Below, one piece after another: positions 7,968-16,755 of a DNA stretch of 64,000 bases. This DNA comes from Defluviibacillus sp043739385. GTDB taxonomy: Bacteria > Pseudomonadota > Gammaproteobacteria > Burkholderiales > Burkholderiaceae_C. The stretch is from the NCBI GenBank assembly GCA_043739385.1, contig JAYUED010000027.1, positions 78,037 through 142,036 of the forward strand, given 5' to 3'. The notes beneath the pieces are model-generated. The model was not told the DNA's origin. It saw nothing but the letters and a program-made list of their open reading frames with translations, and made no database searches. How positions within the stretch are numbered: position 1 is the stretch's first letter; every line of letters starts with the position of its first letter. The translations under genes were made by a program, and so were the position numbers.

Positions 7968-8012
7968 GCACGCTTTAAACACGTGTTAAATGAGTCTTAA
8001 GCGAGCCTTAAG
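7963..8012 (+). promoter_or_regulatory. Array of five PmrA-box-like half-sites, 11-bp phased
   Basis: Hexamers TTTAAG (7963), TTTAAA (7974), GTTAAA (7985), CTTAAG (7996) and CTTAAG (8007) recur at exactly 11-base steps. The last two form a perfect YTTAAK-N5-YTTAAK PmrA box. A plausible -10 (TACACA, 8029-8034) lies 16 bases downstream of the last half-site, which would occupy the -35 position. This suggests activation of the regulator gene by its own product. Confidence 0.75.
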
Positions 8013-8069
8013 CGAACTGGCGTAGGCTTACACATTCCCTTTAATTTCACCAATCCTTTCATCATCTCC

Positions 8070-8741
8070 ATGCGCCTCTTATTGGTAGAAGACGACCCCA
8101 TGATCGGCGAGACCGTACTCGACTTGCTGCGCGCCGAGGCCTACGCAGTGGATTGGGTCAAAACCGGTCCCATGGCGGACACGGCTATGCTGTCGCAACC
8201 TCATGGTCAGCAGTACGATCTGGTGTTGCTTGACCTTGGTTTACCGGGCCGTGATGGCCTTGACCTGCTGCGCGCTTGGCGTGCCCGACACGCCCTGTTG
8301 CCCGTGCTGATTGCCACCGCCCGTGACAGCGTGGCCGACCGCATCGCCGGGCTGGACGCCGGTGCAGATGACTACGTGCTCAAACCTTACGATATGGACG
8401 AGTTGCTGGCCCGCATTCGCGCCTTGCTGCGGCGCAGTGCCGGGCGGGCTGAGCCCCTTTACACGCACCAGCATGTCAGCATTAACCCCGCCACTCGCGA
8501 GGTGACGAGCCACGGTGTGCCAGTGCAGCTTTCTGCACGCGAGTGGGCTGTACTTGAGCCCCTGCTGGCCCGTCCCGGTGTGATTTTGTCGCGTGTCCAG
8601 CTGGAAGAAAAACTCTACAGCTGGAAGGACGACATCAGCAGCAACGCGGTCGAGGTCTACGTTCATGGCCTGCGCAAAAAGCTGGGGGCGGAGCTGATTC
8701 AAACGGTGCGCGGCTTGGGTTACCTCATTCCTAAAAATTAA
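8070..8741 (+). CDS. OmpR-family response regulator (PmrA/QseB-like)
   Basis: A 223-residue regulator with a receiver domain (Glu7/Asp8/Asp9, phospho-acceptor Asp55 in LLDLGLPG, Lys in VLKPYDMDEL) and an OmpR winged-helix domain (about 125-220, with LSAREWAVLEPLLARPG and VEVYVHGLRKKLG). The receiver type and LLLVEDDPMIGETV start resemble PmrA/BasR and QseB. It is followed after 23 bases by its sensor kinase and then a DegP-type protease. Perfect PmrA-type boxes lie before this gene and before the protease gene, which supports the PmrA/QseB assignment and autoregulation. The signal and full regulon are not known. Confidence 0.92.
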   Translation: MRLLLVEDDPMIGETVLDLLRAEAYAVDWVKTGPMADTAMLSQPHGQQYDLVLLDLGLPGRDGLDLLRAWRARHALLPVLIATARDSVADRIAGLDAGADDYVLKPYDMDELLARIRALLRRSAGRAEPLYTHQHVSINPATREVTSHGVPVQLSAREWAVLEPLLARPGVILSRVQLEEKLYSWKDDISSNAVEVYVHGLRKKLGAELIQTVRGLGYLIPKN

Positions 8742-8764
8742 TTAACTGACTAATAAATGAATAA

Positions 8765-10183
8765 ATGAATGCTATGAAAAATATAGCTACTGGTGCATAT
8801 TCATTAAGGACAAGACTGCTTTTTTTCTTGTTTTTAGCGGTTGCACTGTTCGCGTTGGCGCAAGGCATTAGCGCCTACCGCAGTGCCTTGCGCCAAGCCG
8901 ATGATTTGTTTGACCTGCACTTGCAACAAATGGCCAATGCTATGCGCGGGAGGCATGCGCCAACTCTCAGCACCGCGCCCAGTTTGGGCGTAGACGTGGA
9001 CGGTGATGCACAGCCCGATGTCCTCGTTCAAATTTGGGGGGCAAACGGCGCCACTGTGTTTCAGTCACCCAACGCCGCACCGGCAGTGCTGCCTCAAACC
9101 GCCATTCTGGGTTTTTCGGACGTGCAGGTAGAGGGGCGCAGCTACCGTGTTTACGCCGTGCAAACGCCCGTACAAACCATCCAGATAGCTCAGGATATGA
9201 GCGCCCGCAGTGCCCGTGCGAGTGCCCTGGCGTGGCAGGCTGCATTACCCACTATGCTGCTGGCGCCCTTGCTGATGCTCGCCGTTTGGGCCGTAGTTAG
9301 CCAGTCATTGGCGTCACTGGAGCGCACTCGCCGCCAGATTGCCGCCCGCACGGTTGATGATTTGTCACCGTTAGACGACCAAGGCTTACCCCGCGAAGTA
9401 CAGCCTCTGGTGCAAGAGCTGAACGTGCTGTTTGGCCGTGTTCACCATGCGTTTGTCGTTCAAAAAAGCTTTGTCGCCGATGCCGCTCATGAGTTACGCA
9501 GCCCGCTGGCCGCGCTCAAGCTGCAAGCGCAGGCAGTCAGCCGATCCTCCGGCACTGACACCGCTTTGCTGCGTTTAAACCAAGGCATAGACCGCGCCAT
9601 TCAGCTGGTAGAGCAGCTATTGGCCTTGGCACGTGCCGAAGTAGGTACCGACAGGTCAAAAGCAGGCGCAAAAGACGGGTCGTCCGAGTACCTACCCGAA
9701 GACCAGCCCGTGGACCTGCGTACCGTCATCTGCCTCGCCGTTGCTGATGCGTTACCGCAAGCGCAAGCCGCAGGCATTGACCTCGGTTTTCAGCCTTCCG
9801 AGGACGGCATCCACGAGACCCCCGCGTTGGTACAGGGCGACGCCGAGGCGCTGCGTACGCTGTTGCGAAACCTGCTGGATAACGCCCTCAAATACACGCC
9901 CGGCAGCCCCAGCGCCCCTGGCCGAGTGGATGTTGCCCTGCATGTTGCAGCGGGACAGCTGGATTTGACGGTGGACGATAGCGGCCCTGGTATCCCGGAT
10001 ACTGAGCGTGAACGGGTGTTTGACCGTTTTTACCGCGCCGAAAGCGCCCGTCAGAGTCAGCCCGGCAACGGCCTTGGCTTGGCGATAGTGCGGGCCATCG
10101 CAGAGCGCCACGGGGCGAAGGTAGCGCTGTCGGCGTCACCCACGTTGCAGGGCTTGCGGGTACAAGTACAGTTTTTATCCTGA
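8765..10183 (+). CDS. Sensor histidine kinase (QseC/PmrB-like)
   Basis: A 472-residue inner-membrane kinase, partner of the preceding regulator. Membrane helices at about 17-39 and 155-180 enclose a periplasmic domain of roughly 115 residues rich in Asp and Gln. Then come a HAMP-like linker, a HisKA domain with His242 in DAAHELRSPLAALK, and a catalytic domain (N-box LRNLLDNALKYTP, G1 DDSGPGIP, F-box FDRFYR, G2 GNGLGLAIV). The start region has several ATGs; 8765 gives the full N-terminal helix. No PmrB-type ExxE iron-binding motif is visible in the periplasmic part. Confidence 0.92.
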   Translation: MNAMKNIATGAYSLRTRLLFFLFLAVALFALAQGISAYRSALRQADDLFDLHLQQMANAMRGRHAPTLSTAPSLGVDVDGDAQPDVLVQIWGANGATVFQSPNAAPAVLPQTAILGFSDVQVEGRSYRVYAVQTPVQTIQIAQDMSARSARASALAWQAALPTMLLAPLLMLAVWAVVSQSLASLERTRRQIAARTVDDLSPLDDQGLPREVQPLVQELNVLFGRVHHAFVVQKSFVADAAHELRSPLAALKLQAQAVSRSSGTDTALLRLNQGIDRAIQLVEQLLALARAEVGTDRSKAGAKDGSSEYLPEDQPVDLRTVICLAVADALPQAQAAGIDLGFQPSEDGIHETPALVQGDAEALRTLLRNLLDNALKYTPGSPSAPGRVDVALHVAAGQLDLTVDDSGPGIPDTERERVFDRFYRAESARQSQPGNGLGLAIVRAIAERHGAKVALSASPTLQGLRVQVQFLS

Positions 10184-10249
10184 GCATCCTGCATTGCACG
10201 GTTGATTGCACGATTTAAATTTTGATTTATCTCACAATTAAATCTACGG

Positions 10250-10266
10250 TTTAAGACTTGCTTAAG
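10250..10266 (+). promoter_or_regulatory. PmrA-type box upstream of the DegP-like protease
   Basis: TTTAAG-ACTTG-CTTAAG fits the YTTAAK-N5-YTTAAK pattern exactly and has the same 11-base phasing as the array upstream of the regulator at 8070. A possible -10 (TACGTT, 10283-10288) lies 16 bases downstream, the same spacing as at the regulator promoter. This links the protease to the two-component system next to it. Confidence 0.7.
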
Positions 10267-10315
10267 CCTAGCTCCCGATAGTTACGTTGTTCATACAACA
10301 ACTTCAGGAGTTTTT

Positions 10316-11899
10316 ATGCAAACCGTTTCTCTCAAAACCTCTCGCTTGGTCTTGGCTCTGGTTGCCTCTGGCGTTATTGGCGGGGCTGGTGCCTCGTTCG
10401 TACAAACGCATATGGCGCATGCAGCAATCTCTGCCGAAGCGACGGCCAACGCCAGTCCCGTGTTCAGCACAGGTACCAGTAACGTAAGCGCCATCACCGC
10501 CCCCGATTTCTCTCAAATCACGGCCCGCTACGGTGCAGCGGTGGTCAACATCAGCGTTACCGGCTCTGCCAAACGGGGTGCAAGTGGCGATGATGATGAG
10601 GAAACCGCCGAAGCATCCCCCGAACAGCGCGCTGATCCCCGTGGCGATCAGTTTGGCAATGACCCCTTCTTTGAGTTTTTCCGCCGCTTCCAGCAAGGCC
10701 AAAACGGCCAAGCCATGCCTGGGCAGCGTGGTCAACGGAGTCCTCAGGCGAGCAACGTGCCCACCCACGGCCAAGGCTCAGGCTTTATCGTCAGTGCTGA
10801 CGGCATCATCCTGACCAACGCTCATGTGGTGCGCGATGCCAAAGAGGTGATCGTCAAATTAACTGACCGCCGTGAGTTCCGTGCCAAAGTGCTAGGTTCT
10901 GACCCTAAAACTGACGTAGCAGTGCTCAAAATTGCAGCTACTGATTTGCCGACTGTCGTGATTGGCAATGACCGTGACCTGCGCGTTGGCGAATGGGTGC
11001 TGGCGATCGGCTCACCTTATGGTTTCGAGAACAGCGTGACAGCGGGTGTCGTCAGCGCCAAGGGCCGTTCGCTGCCTAACGATAACTTTGTACCCTTCAT
11101 TCAGACCGATGTGGCGGTGAACCCTGGAAATTCGGGCGGGCCGCTGTTCAATGTCCGGGGTGAGGTTATAGGTATCAATTCGCAAATCTACAGCCGCAGC
11201 GGCGGCTACCAAGGCTTGTCGTTTGCGATTCCGATGAACGTGGCGATCCGTATCAAAGACCAAATTGTGGCCACAGGTAGCGCGCAGCACGCCAAACTGG
11301 GCGTACAAATCCAGAGCGTAGACCAGACGTTGGCTGATTCATTCAAGCTCGAAAAACCTCAAGGTGCGTTGATTGCCAGCGTGCAAAAGGGTAGCCCAGG
11401 CGAGCAAGCAGGCCTGCAAGCGGGCGACATCGTGGCGCAAGTGAACGGGCAGCCGGTGATTGCTGCCAATGATTTGTCCAACCTGATCGGAATGCTTGCA
11501 CCGGGCCAAAAGGTGTCATTGCAAGTCTGGCGCGAAGGCCACATGCAAACCCTACAAGCTACGCTGGGTAACGCCAATGACAAGGTTGCCAAAGCCGATG
11601 CTGGTGCAGCGGATGCAGGTAAAGGCAAGCTGGGCCTCGCTTTACGGCCTTTGGAGCCTCAAGAGCGTCGTCAAGTGGGAGGCTCTGTGGCGGCAGGGGG
11701 CGGGTTGGTGATTGAAGACGCTACTGGTCCCGCTGCGAACGCAGGGGTGCAGGCCGGCGATGTGTTGATTTCGATCAACGGCACAGCCGTCAAAAATGTG
11801 GAGCAAGTGCGTGCACTGGTGGCGGCGTCTGCCAAATCAGTCGCACTGCTGATTCAACGTGGAGAGGACAAGATATTCATTCCAGTGCGCTTGGGGTAA
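10316..11899 (+). CDS. DegP/HtrA-type periplasmic serine endoprotease
   Basis: A 527-residue Do-family protease/chaperone for misfolded envelope proteins. An N-terminal signal/anchor (about 10-36) is followed by an acidic and Gln-rich linker, then a trypsin-like domain with the triad His170 (TNAHVV), Asp200 (KTDVAVLK) and Ser273 (GNSGGPL), and two PDZ domains (about 325-415 and 438-525). AGGAG precedes the ATG by 5 bases. The first linker (about 85-150) is longer than in E. coli DegP, and an Ala/Asp/Lys-rich hinge separates the PDZ domains. It follows a two-component pair, and its promoter carries a matching PmrA-type box. It could equally be called DegQ or MucD. Confidence 0.95.
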   Translation: MQTVSLKTSRLVLALVASGVIGGAGASFVQTHMAHAAISAEATANASPVFSTGTSNVSAITAPDFSQITARYGAAVVNISVTGSAKRGASGDDDEETAEASPEQRADPRGDQFGNDPFFEFFRRFQQGQNGQAMPGQRGQRSPQASNVPTHGQGSGFIVSADGIILTNAHVVRDAKEVIVKLTDRREFRAKVLGSDPKTDVAVLKIAATDLPTVVIGNDRDLRVGEWVLAIGSPYGFENSVTAGVVSAKGRSLPNDNFVPFIQTDVAVNPGNSGGPLFNVRGEVIGINSQIYSRSGGYQGLSFAIPMNVAIRIKDQIVATGSAQHAKLGVQIQSVDQTLADSFKLEKPQGALIASVQKGSPGEQAGLQAGDIVAQVNGQPVIAANDLSNLIGMLAPGQKVSLQVWREGHMQTLQATLGNANDKVAKADAGAADAGKGKLGLALRPLEPQERRQVGGSVAAGGGLVIEDATGPAANAGVQAGDVLISINGTAVKNVEQVRALVAASAKSVALLIQRGEDKIFIPVRLG

Positions 11900-11922
11900 C
11901 ACGATGATCAACTTGGTTGAAC

Positions 11923-11937
11923 TGCACTTTAAGTGCA
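11923..11937. repeat. Palindrome TGCACTT-T-AAGTGCA
   Basis: A perfect 7-bp inverted repeat with a one-base centre lies 24 bases after the protease gene, and a related GTGCACTT occurs at about 12014, closer to the serine hydrolase start. It has no T tract, so an operator is more likely than a terminator. The rest of the 167-base gap shows only an imperfect hairpin (CCTTTCAG ... CTGAAGG, about 11981-12007). Confidence 0.4.
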
Positions 11938-12066
11938 CTCTGGTTACTTGTAACAAATGTCACTAGAGCGACTTCTTGCGTAACCCTTTCAGGGTGTTCA
12001 CTCTGAAGGATTAGTGCACTTGCCTCCACCATGGACCCTCTTACTTTTTAAGGTGACAGGCACTCC

Positions 12067-13383
12067 ATGGTTGCAAAATTTATCCTCAAATCAAGTGCCG
12101 CTGCTGCCAAACTGGCTGTGGCGGCACTTTGTTGCGCTGGTCTTCAGGCTGTAGCGCAAACGCCTTCATTACCCGCACCTGATGCGGTAGCGCTGGACAA
12201 GCTGGGCTACATGAGTACCTTTCCCCCCACGGCAGAGCAGCGGGTTGACCTGACCAATTCGTACAAATACCCGCAATTGCGCTGGACGATGCAGCACCTG
12301 CGCGAGCTGGTGCCAACCCATAATATTCGCCATGGCAACGCCCCTGTCGCGGTACTGCCCACGGCGCTTAAACCGCTGGGTGCGGTGGTATTTGAGGACG
12401 ACAAGGGTAAAAATATCACCGTAGACGATTGGCTCAAAACGACGTACACCGACGCCATCGTCGTGCTGCACAAGGGCCGCGTGGTGTTTGAGCGCTATGA
12501 CAACCAGATGCAGCCCAGCACCCCGCATCTGCTATTTTCCGTCACCAAATCGTTCACAGGGTTGATGGCGGCCCAACTCGTTCACAACGGCAAACTTGAC
12601 CCTGACGCGCTGGTAACTAAATATATCCCCGAGCTGGCTGACAGCGCCTGGGGTGACATGAAGGTGCGCGACGTTATGGACATGACAGGCGCCGTGCGCT
12701 TTCGCGAGGTCTACACCGACCCCACGACCGAGATTTTTGGCTACAGCTGGGCCAGCGGCTTGCTACCCCGTCCACCGGGTTACCAGGGCAGCACCAACAT
12801 CTATGACTTTCTGAAAACGCTCAAAAAGGAAGGTGAGCATGGCACCAACTTCGTCTACCGCACGGTGCACTCCGAGGTGCTGGGCTGGCTGGTTTCGCGC
12901 GTCTCGGGCAAGCATTGGGCCGAGTTGATGAGCCAAGACGTCTGGCAAAAACTAGGTATGGAAGAAGACGCCTATGTGATGGTCGATTCAACCGGTACAC
13001 CGTTGCAGGGTGCAGGTCTGAATGCCACGGCGCGGGATTTGGCCCGGTTTGGTGAGATGCTGCGGCTGGATGGCCGTTTTAACGGTCAAAAAATCTTTGA
13101 CAAAGCCGTACTTGACGATTTACGCAAAGGCGGCGACCGCGAGAAGTTCAAGTCCCCTCTAACCGCTTTCCGCCCCGGTTACAGCTATCACAACCAGTGG
13201 TGGGTGCTACACAATGCAGACGGTGCGTTTGAAGCGTCTGGCATCCATGGCCAGATGATTCATATCAACCCAGCGGCAGAGATGGTAGTTATCAAACTGT
13301 CATCCCATCCCGTCGCGGGTGCTGGATTCACCCATCCGCTGACACTGCGGGCTTGGGACGCTTTGGCAAAGGCTGTACGTTAG
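12067..13383 (+). CDS. Secreted serine hydrolase, beta-lactamase class C fold
   Basis: A 438-residue protein with a signal peptide (about 1-30, ending QAVAQ). The class C / penicillin-binding fold is shown by the nucleophile motif S-V-T-K (Ser158, Lys161) in LLFSVTKSFTGLMAAQLV, a Tyr in FVYRTVHSEVLGWLV (about 264), and a His-Gly-Gln (SGIHGQMIHINP) where beta-lactamases have KTG. It is closest in style to 6-aminohexanoate-dimer hydrolase (NylB) and EstB-like esterases. The real substrate cannot be inferred. It stands alone and converges on gluQ. Confidence 0.88.
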   Translation: MVAKFILKSSAAAAKLAVAALCCAGLQAVAQTPSLPAPDAVALDKLGYMSTFPPTAEQRVDLTNSYKYPQLRWTMQHLRELVPTHNIRHGNAPVAVLPTALKPLGAVVFEDDKGKNITVDDWLKTTYTDAIVVLHKGRVVFERYDNQMQPSTPHLLFSVTKSFTGLMAAQLVHNGKLDPDALVTKYIPELADSAWGDMKVRDVMDMTGAVRFREVYTDPTTEIFGYSWASGLLPRPPGYQGSTNIYDFLKTLKKEGEHGTNFVYRTVHSEVLGWLVSRVSGKHWAELMSQDVWQKLGMEEDAYVMVDSTGTPLQGAGLNATARDLARFGEMLRLDGRFNGQKIFDKAVLDDLRKGGDREKFKSPLTAFRPGYSYHNQWWVLHNADGAFEASGIHGQMIHINPAAEMVVIKLSSHPVAGAGFTHPLTLRAWDALAKAVR

Positions 13384-13418
13384 GCTATGCGCTATGCGCT
13401 AGGCGGTGTAGGTACCGA

Positions 13419-14423
13419 TCAAGGTGGAGTGCTGGAGTCTTGGGCATAGCTTGCTTGCCATGCAGCTACACCCCAAGCCAGCTGTTCGCTGACGGTTCGC
13501 TTGGATTCTGATGCCTGACCCAGACCTAGGGTGAAAAGCGCAGCTGAAAGCGCCTGCCCTGGGTCATGCAGCTCCAAAGCGGTAGCGCCGTTTTGCTTTG
13601 ACAGCTTTTCGCCATTCAGCCCCAGTACCAGCGGTGTGTGAAGGTATTGCGGTGTTGGCAAGCCCAGCGCGCGCTGCAGCAGGATTTGGCGAGCGGTGTT
13701 GTCTGCCAAATCCTCACCACGCACCACATGGGTGATGTGCTGCTCAGCGTCGTCGACAACTACGGCGAGTTGGTAAGCCCACAAGCCATCAGCGCGCTTG
13801 AGAACGAAGTCGCCTACATCAGTTGCTACGTCTTGGTCCTGGTGCCCGAGGCGGCGGTCACACCAGTGCAATTTTTCTGCACTATTAATTGCATACAAGG
13901 ACGACGAAGGCTGCGTTGTGGGCCGATTCGCCTCAAAATTTTCCACTTTAAAGCGCCAAGCCCGTGCAGAGCGACCCAGCAGGCCGTTGCGGCAGGTGCC
14001 AGGGTAAACCGGCTCCGCGTGGCGTTGGTGCGCAATGCCTTGAGTCGCTAAAGCGTTGGCAATGTCTTTGCGAGAGCAGGCGCAGCCGTAGGCTTTGCCG
14101 GTCGCGATGAAGTGGTCCAGCGCAGCTTGGTAATGCAGGTTGCGCTGTGACTGGTAGGTCGGTGGCTCATCGGATACCAGACCACAAATGGCAAGCTGAT
14201 TGAGGATGATTGCTGCTGCACCGGGAATGCAGCGCTGTATATCCACGTCTTCAATGCGCACCAGCCAGCGCCCGCCAAGGGCGCGTGCATCAAGCCAACT
14301 GGCAAGGGCTGCCACCAACGATCCAGCGTGCAAGGGGCCAGTAGGGGAAGGGGCAAACCTTCCGGTGTACTGGCCACTGTAGAGACCTGTATCAATGGTG
14401 GCTTGGGTGGATTGGCTCGACAA
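13419..14423 (-). CDS. gluQ: Glutamyl-Q tRNA(Asp) synthetase
   Basis: A 334-residue truncated glutamyl-tRNA synthetase paralogue that attaches glutamate to queuosine at position 34 of tRNA(Asp). Visible are the start motif GRFAPSPTGPLHAGSL (HIGH variant), a zinc-binding region (YGCACSRKDI then YPGTCRN) and the KMSKS-like KLSKQNG near residue 274. The anticodon-binding domain of GltX is absent, as expected. It uses a TTG start, with no ATG before the catalytic motif and no clear ribosome site. It is slightly longer than the usual 290-310 residues. Short tandem repeats lie just upstream. Confidence 0.95.
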   Translation of the reverse strand: MSSQSTQATIDTGLYSGQYTGRFAPSPTGPLHAGSLVAALASWLDARALGGRWLVRIEDVDIQRCIPGAAAIILNQLAICGLVSDEPPTYQSQRNLHYQAALDHFIATGKAYGCACSRKDIANALATQGIAHQRHAEPVYPGTCRNGLLGRSARAWRFKVENFEANRPTTQPSSSLYAINSAEKLHWCDRRLGHQDQDVATDVGDFVLKRADGLWAYQLAVVVDDAEQHITHVVRGEDLADNTARQILLQRALGLPTPQYLHTPLVLGLNGEKLSKQNGATALELHDPGQALSAALFTLGLGQASESKRTVSEQLAWGVAAWQASYAQDSSTPP

Positions 14424-14460
14424 GTCAGGTCAAGTCAAATGAACAAATGAACAAATGCAA

Positions 14461-15531
14461 TTACTTGACCACTGCCAGTGCCAACTCCAGGCCAGACACA
14501 AACGCATCTTCCACCCGGTGTCCAATGCACCAGTCGCCCGCGACGCCAATGCCCGAGCGGGCATCCCACAAATGGGTCTTGCCTAGCGGTTTAAAGGTTT
14601 TTGCGTAGCGCCAGCGGTGAACCGCTGCAAAACCAGGCTCTGCGCGGATACCCGTGACTTCACCAAAGGCTTTGAGCAGCTTTGCTTGCACGCGTGCGGG
14701 AGCGTCTTCGAGGTGTTCTTGCGACCATGCTGCACTGGCTTGTACAGTCCAACGCTCAATCTGGGTACGCCCCGGCTTGGACGATTCACGGGCCACCCAG
14801 GCAATGCGATGGTGGGTGCTGAGCGCGGCGTTCCATTGGGGCCCGAGGTGGGCCAGATTGGGCTGGCTTGCGTTGGGGAAGGCCAGCATCAGCGTCCAGC
14901 AAGGGGCGACTTCAACGGCTTCAATCTGCTTGGACAAAGCGGCTGCGAGCTTGGATGTTTTAAGTAGACCGTGCGCTTGCACGCTAGGGAGGGCGAGGAT
15001 GACAGCGTCAAAACCTGAGTAAACATGGCTGCTGTCAGCCGCACCTGTAGTGCGAAGTTGCCAGCGTTGGCCGTTCAACGGATCGCGTTCGATTTTGACG
15101 ACCTTGGTTTCCAAAACTACCGCTTCTGCGTGACCAGACTGCTGGGCCAAGGGCGCGGCCCATGCTTTGACTAGGCCATTCATACCGGGGGTAGCTACCC
15201 AGTGTTGCTGGGGCGTGGGCAGCGCCGCTTCGGCCACACGACCTAATGCGTCCAGCACGCGAATAGCATTGGCGCTCCAGGGCTTGCAAATTTTTGGGGT
15301 GGTCTTCAGTGCGGTAGCAAATCGATCATCGCGCACAGTGAAGTACTGGGTGCCGTGATCAAACGAGCCAAATGACGTGCTGCGGGTAGACATGCGCCCG
15401 CCAACGCCACGGCTTTTCTCAAATACGGTCACTTGGTGCCCCGCTTGAACCAGCGTGCGGGCACACGTGATGCCGGCCATACCGGCACCGATGATGGCAA
15501 TATTCTGGCCAATGTGCGGGTTTTTAGGCAT
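14461..15531 (-). CDS. FAD-dependent amine oxidase / renalase-like oxidoreductase
   Basis: A 356-residue flavoprotein. The dinucleotide-binding motif IAIIGAGMAGITCARTL is at about residues 10-27, followed by the FEKSRGVGGRMSTR signature and DHGTQYFTVRD, both typical of renalase-like NAD(P)/FAD oxidoreductases. A C-terminal GDWCIGHRVEDAFVSGLELA closes the FAD site. The open frame begins further upstream (15627), but AGGAG 7 bases before the ATG at 15531 and the family start support the short form. The substrate is unknown. It lies between gluQ and a LysR gene on the same strand. Confidence 0.88.
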   Translation of the reverse strand: MPKNPHIGQNIAIIGAGMAGITCARTLVQAGHQVTVFEKSRGVGGRMSTRSTSFGSFDHGTQYFTVRDDRFATALKTTPKICKPWSANAIRVLDALGRVAEAALPTPQQHWVATPGMNGLVKAWAAPLAQQSGHAEAVVLETKVVKIERDPLNGQRWQLRTTGAADSSHVYSGFDAVILALPSVQAHGLLKTSKLAAALSKQIEAVEVAPCWTLMLAFPNASQPNLAHLGPQWNAALSTHHRIAWVARESSKPGRTQIERWTVQASAAWSQEHLEDAPARVQAKLLKAFGEVTGIRAEPGFAAVHRWRYAKTFKPLGKTHLWDARSGIGVAGDWCIGHRVEDAFVSGLELALAVVK

Positions 15532-15657
15532 GAGGATGCTCCTTGTTGTGTGTTGTGCTGTGTTGTTGATGCAGCGAATAAATGACGGTTCAATGACGAC
15601 CGCTTCATGTGGCACTGTACACGGCAAGTCATGGGGACGGCCTCAACATAAACCCCT

Positions 15658-16611
15658 CTATGGAATTTCACGCTGTCCCAGTAGTGCGGCGCGCGTTTTT
15701 ACACTGCTCAATTGCTGCAACCACCATTGCAAGGCTTTGCCATGGGTAGTGCTGGGATTGTCTAGCCAGGCATAGCTGGCGCTGCCCTCAAGCGCACTGC
15801 GTTTGACGCGTTTGACGACCAGTCGCCCGGTGTCGATGTACGGTTGTGCCAGGTAGTCAGGCACCGAGCCACCGCCCAAGCCACGCAGTTGGGCTTCGAG
15901 TTTGGCGGACATGGTGGCTACCGTGAACACGTCTTGGCCACCCAGCAGGCCTACGGTCATACCGTTACCGCGCTGTATGGAGTCGGCAACTGCAACGCCT
16001 CGGTACTGGCGGAGCAATGTGTCGTCCAGCGGTTCGGGCGCCTGGGCCAATGGGTGATGTGGGGCCACTACATAGACGAACTTGATACGGCCTAGCGGCA
16101 GGCTGCGCATGCCCACCATCGGCCCGGGTTCCAGCACCACGCCAATGGCCAAATCGGCTTGGCCTGAGGTCAGTGCCTCTAAAGTGCCTGAGAGTGTTTC
16201 TTCTCGCAGTTTGATGCGTGTCGGCGGATTGAGCGCAAAGAACGCTTCACACAGCTCCATCATGGGTGTACGTGAGATGGCACCATCTACCGCAATAGTC
16301 AGCTGTGGCTCCCAGCCGGTGGCGACGCGCTTGACGCGGTTAGCCACGGCGTCAATCTCAGTGAGCAGGCGCGTGCCTTCACGCAGCAGCTCAGCCCCGG
16401 CTACGGTCAGGCGGGCTTGGCGCGAGCTGCGGTCAAACAGCAGCACGTCTAACGCATCTTCCATTTGGCGGATGCGGTAGGTGAGGGCGCTGGGCACCTG
16501 TCCCAAACTGCGGGCGGCGGCAGCAAAGCTGCCAGTTTTGGCGATGACTTGCAGCATTGCCAGTGCCTCGGGTGTCAAGACATCGCGAGGTGTGGGTGTA
16601 GCGCTGCTCAT
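15658..16611 (-). CDS. LysR-family transcriptional regulator
   Basis: A 317-residue LysR protein: winged helix (about 15-75, with KTGSFAAAARSLGQVPSALTYRIRQME) and a periplasmic-binding-like effector domain with GQADLAIGVV. It is divergent from the pirin gene at 16756, with two inverted repeats between, so it probably controls the pirin / quinone reductase cluster. The set of pirin, quinone reductase and LysR regulator recurs in proteobacteria and points to an aromatic or quinone-type inducer, but nothing in the sequence identifies it. Confidence 0.9.
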   Translation of the reverse strand: MSSATPTPRDVLTPEALAMLQVIAKTGSFAAAARSLGQVPSALTYRIRQMEDALDVLLFDRSSRQARLTVAGAELLREGTRLLTEIDAVANRVKRVATGWEPQLTIAVDGAISRTPMMELCEAFFALNPPTRIKLREETLSGTLEALTSGQADLAIGVVLEPGPMVGMRSLPLGRIKFVYVVAPHHPLAQAPEPLDDTLLRQYRGVAVADSIQRGNGMTVGLLGGQDVFTVATMSAKLEAQLRGLGGGSVPDYLAQPYIDTGRLVVKRVKRSALEGSASYAWLDNPSTTHGKALQWWLQQLSSVKTRAALLGQREIP

Positions 16612-16633
16612 AAGGGCCTTTATTCTTCAAATA

Positions 16634-16696
16634 ATTTGAATGATGCCATCAAATAGTCAGTCTGTCTGAATGGGCTTTGAAGCTGAAAATTCAGAC
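16634..16696. promoter_or_regulatory. Inverted repeats in the LysR / pirin divergent promoter
   Basis: Two dyads sit in the 144-base gap: ATTTGA-N9-TCAAAT (16634-16654, with an inner GATG-C-CATC) and a perfect 8-bp GTCTGAAT-N17-ATTCAGAC (16664-16671 with 16689-16696). Such pairs are typical LysR recognition and activation sites. Binding is not shown by sequence alone. Confidence 0.5.
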
Positions 16697-16755
16697 CATA
16701 GATAGCAATGCAATGCAAAGCAAAGCGTAAAAACTTAAAGCAAAGGCAAACCATC

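Noticed and set aside
13384..13402. Short tandem repeat GCTATGCG (about two copies) between two convergent genes
   Set aside because: Too short and few copies to be a defined element.
14437..14458. Tandem AAATGAAC repeats just upstream of gluQ
   Set aside because: Only about two and a half units; may affect the ribosome site but no evidence of function.
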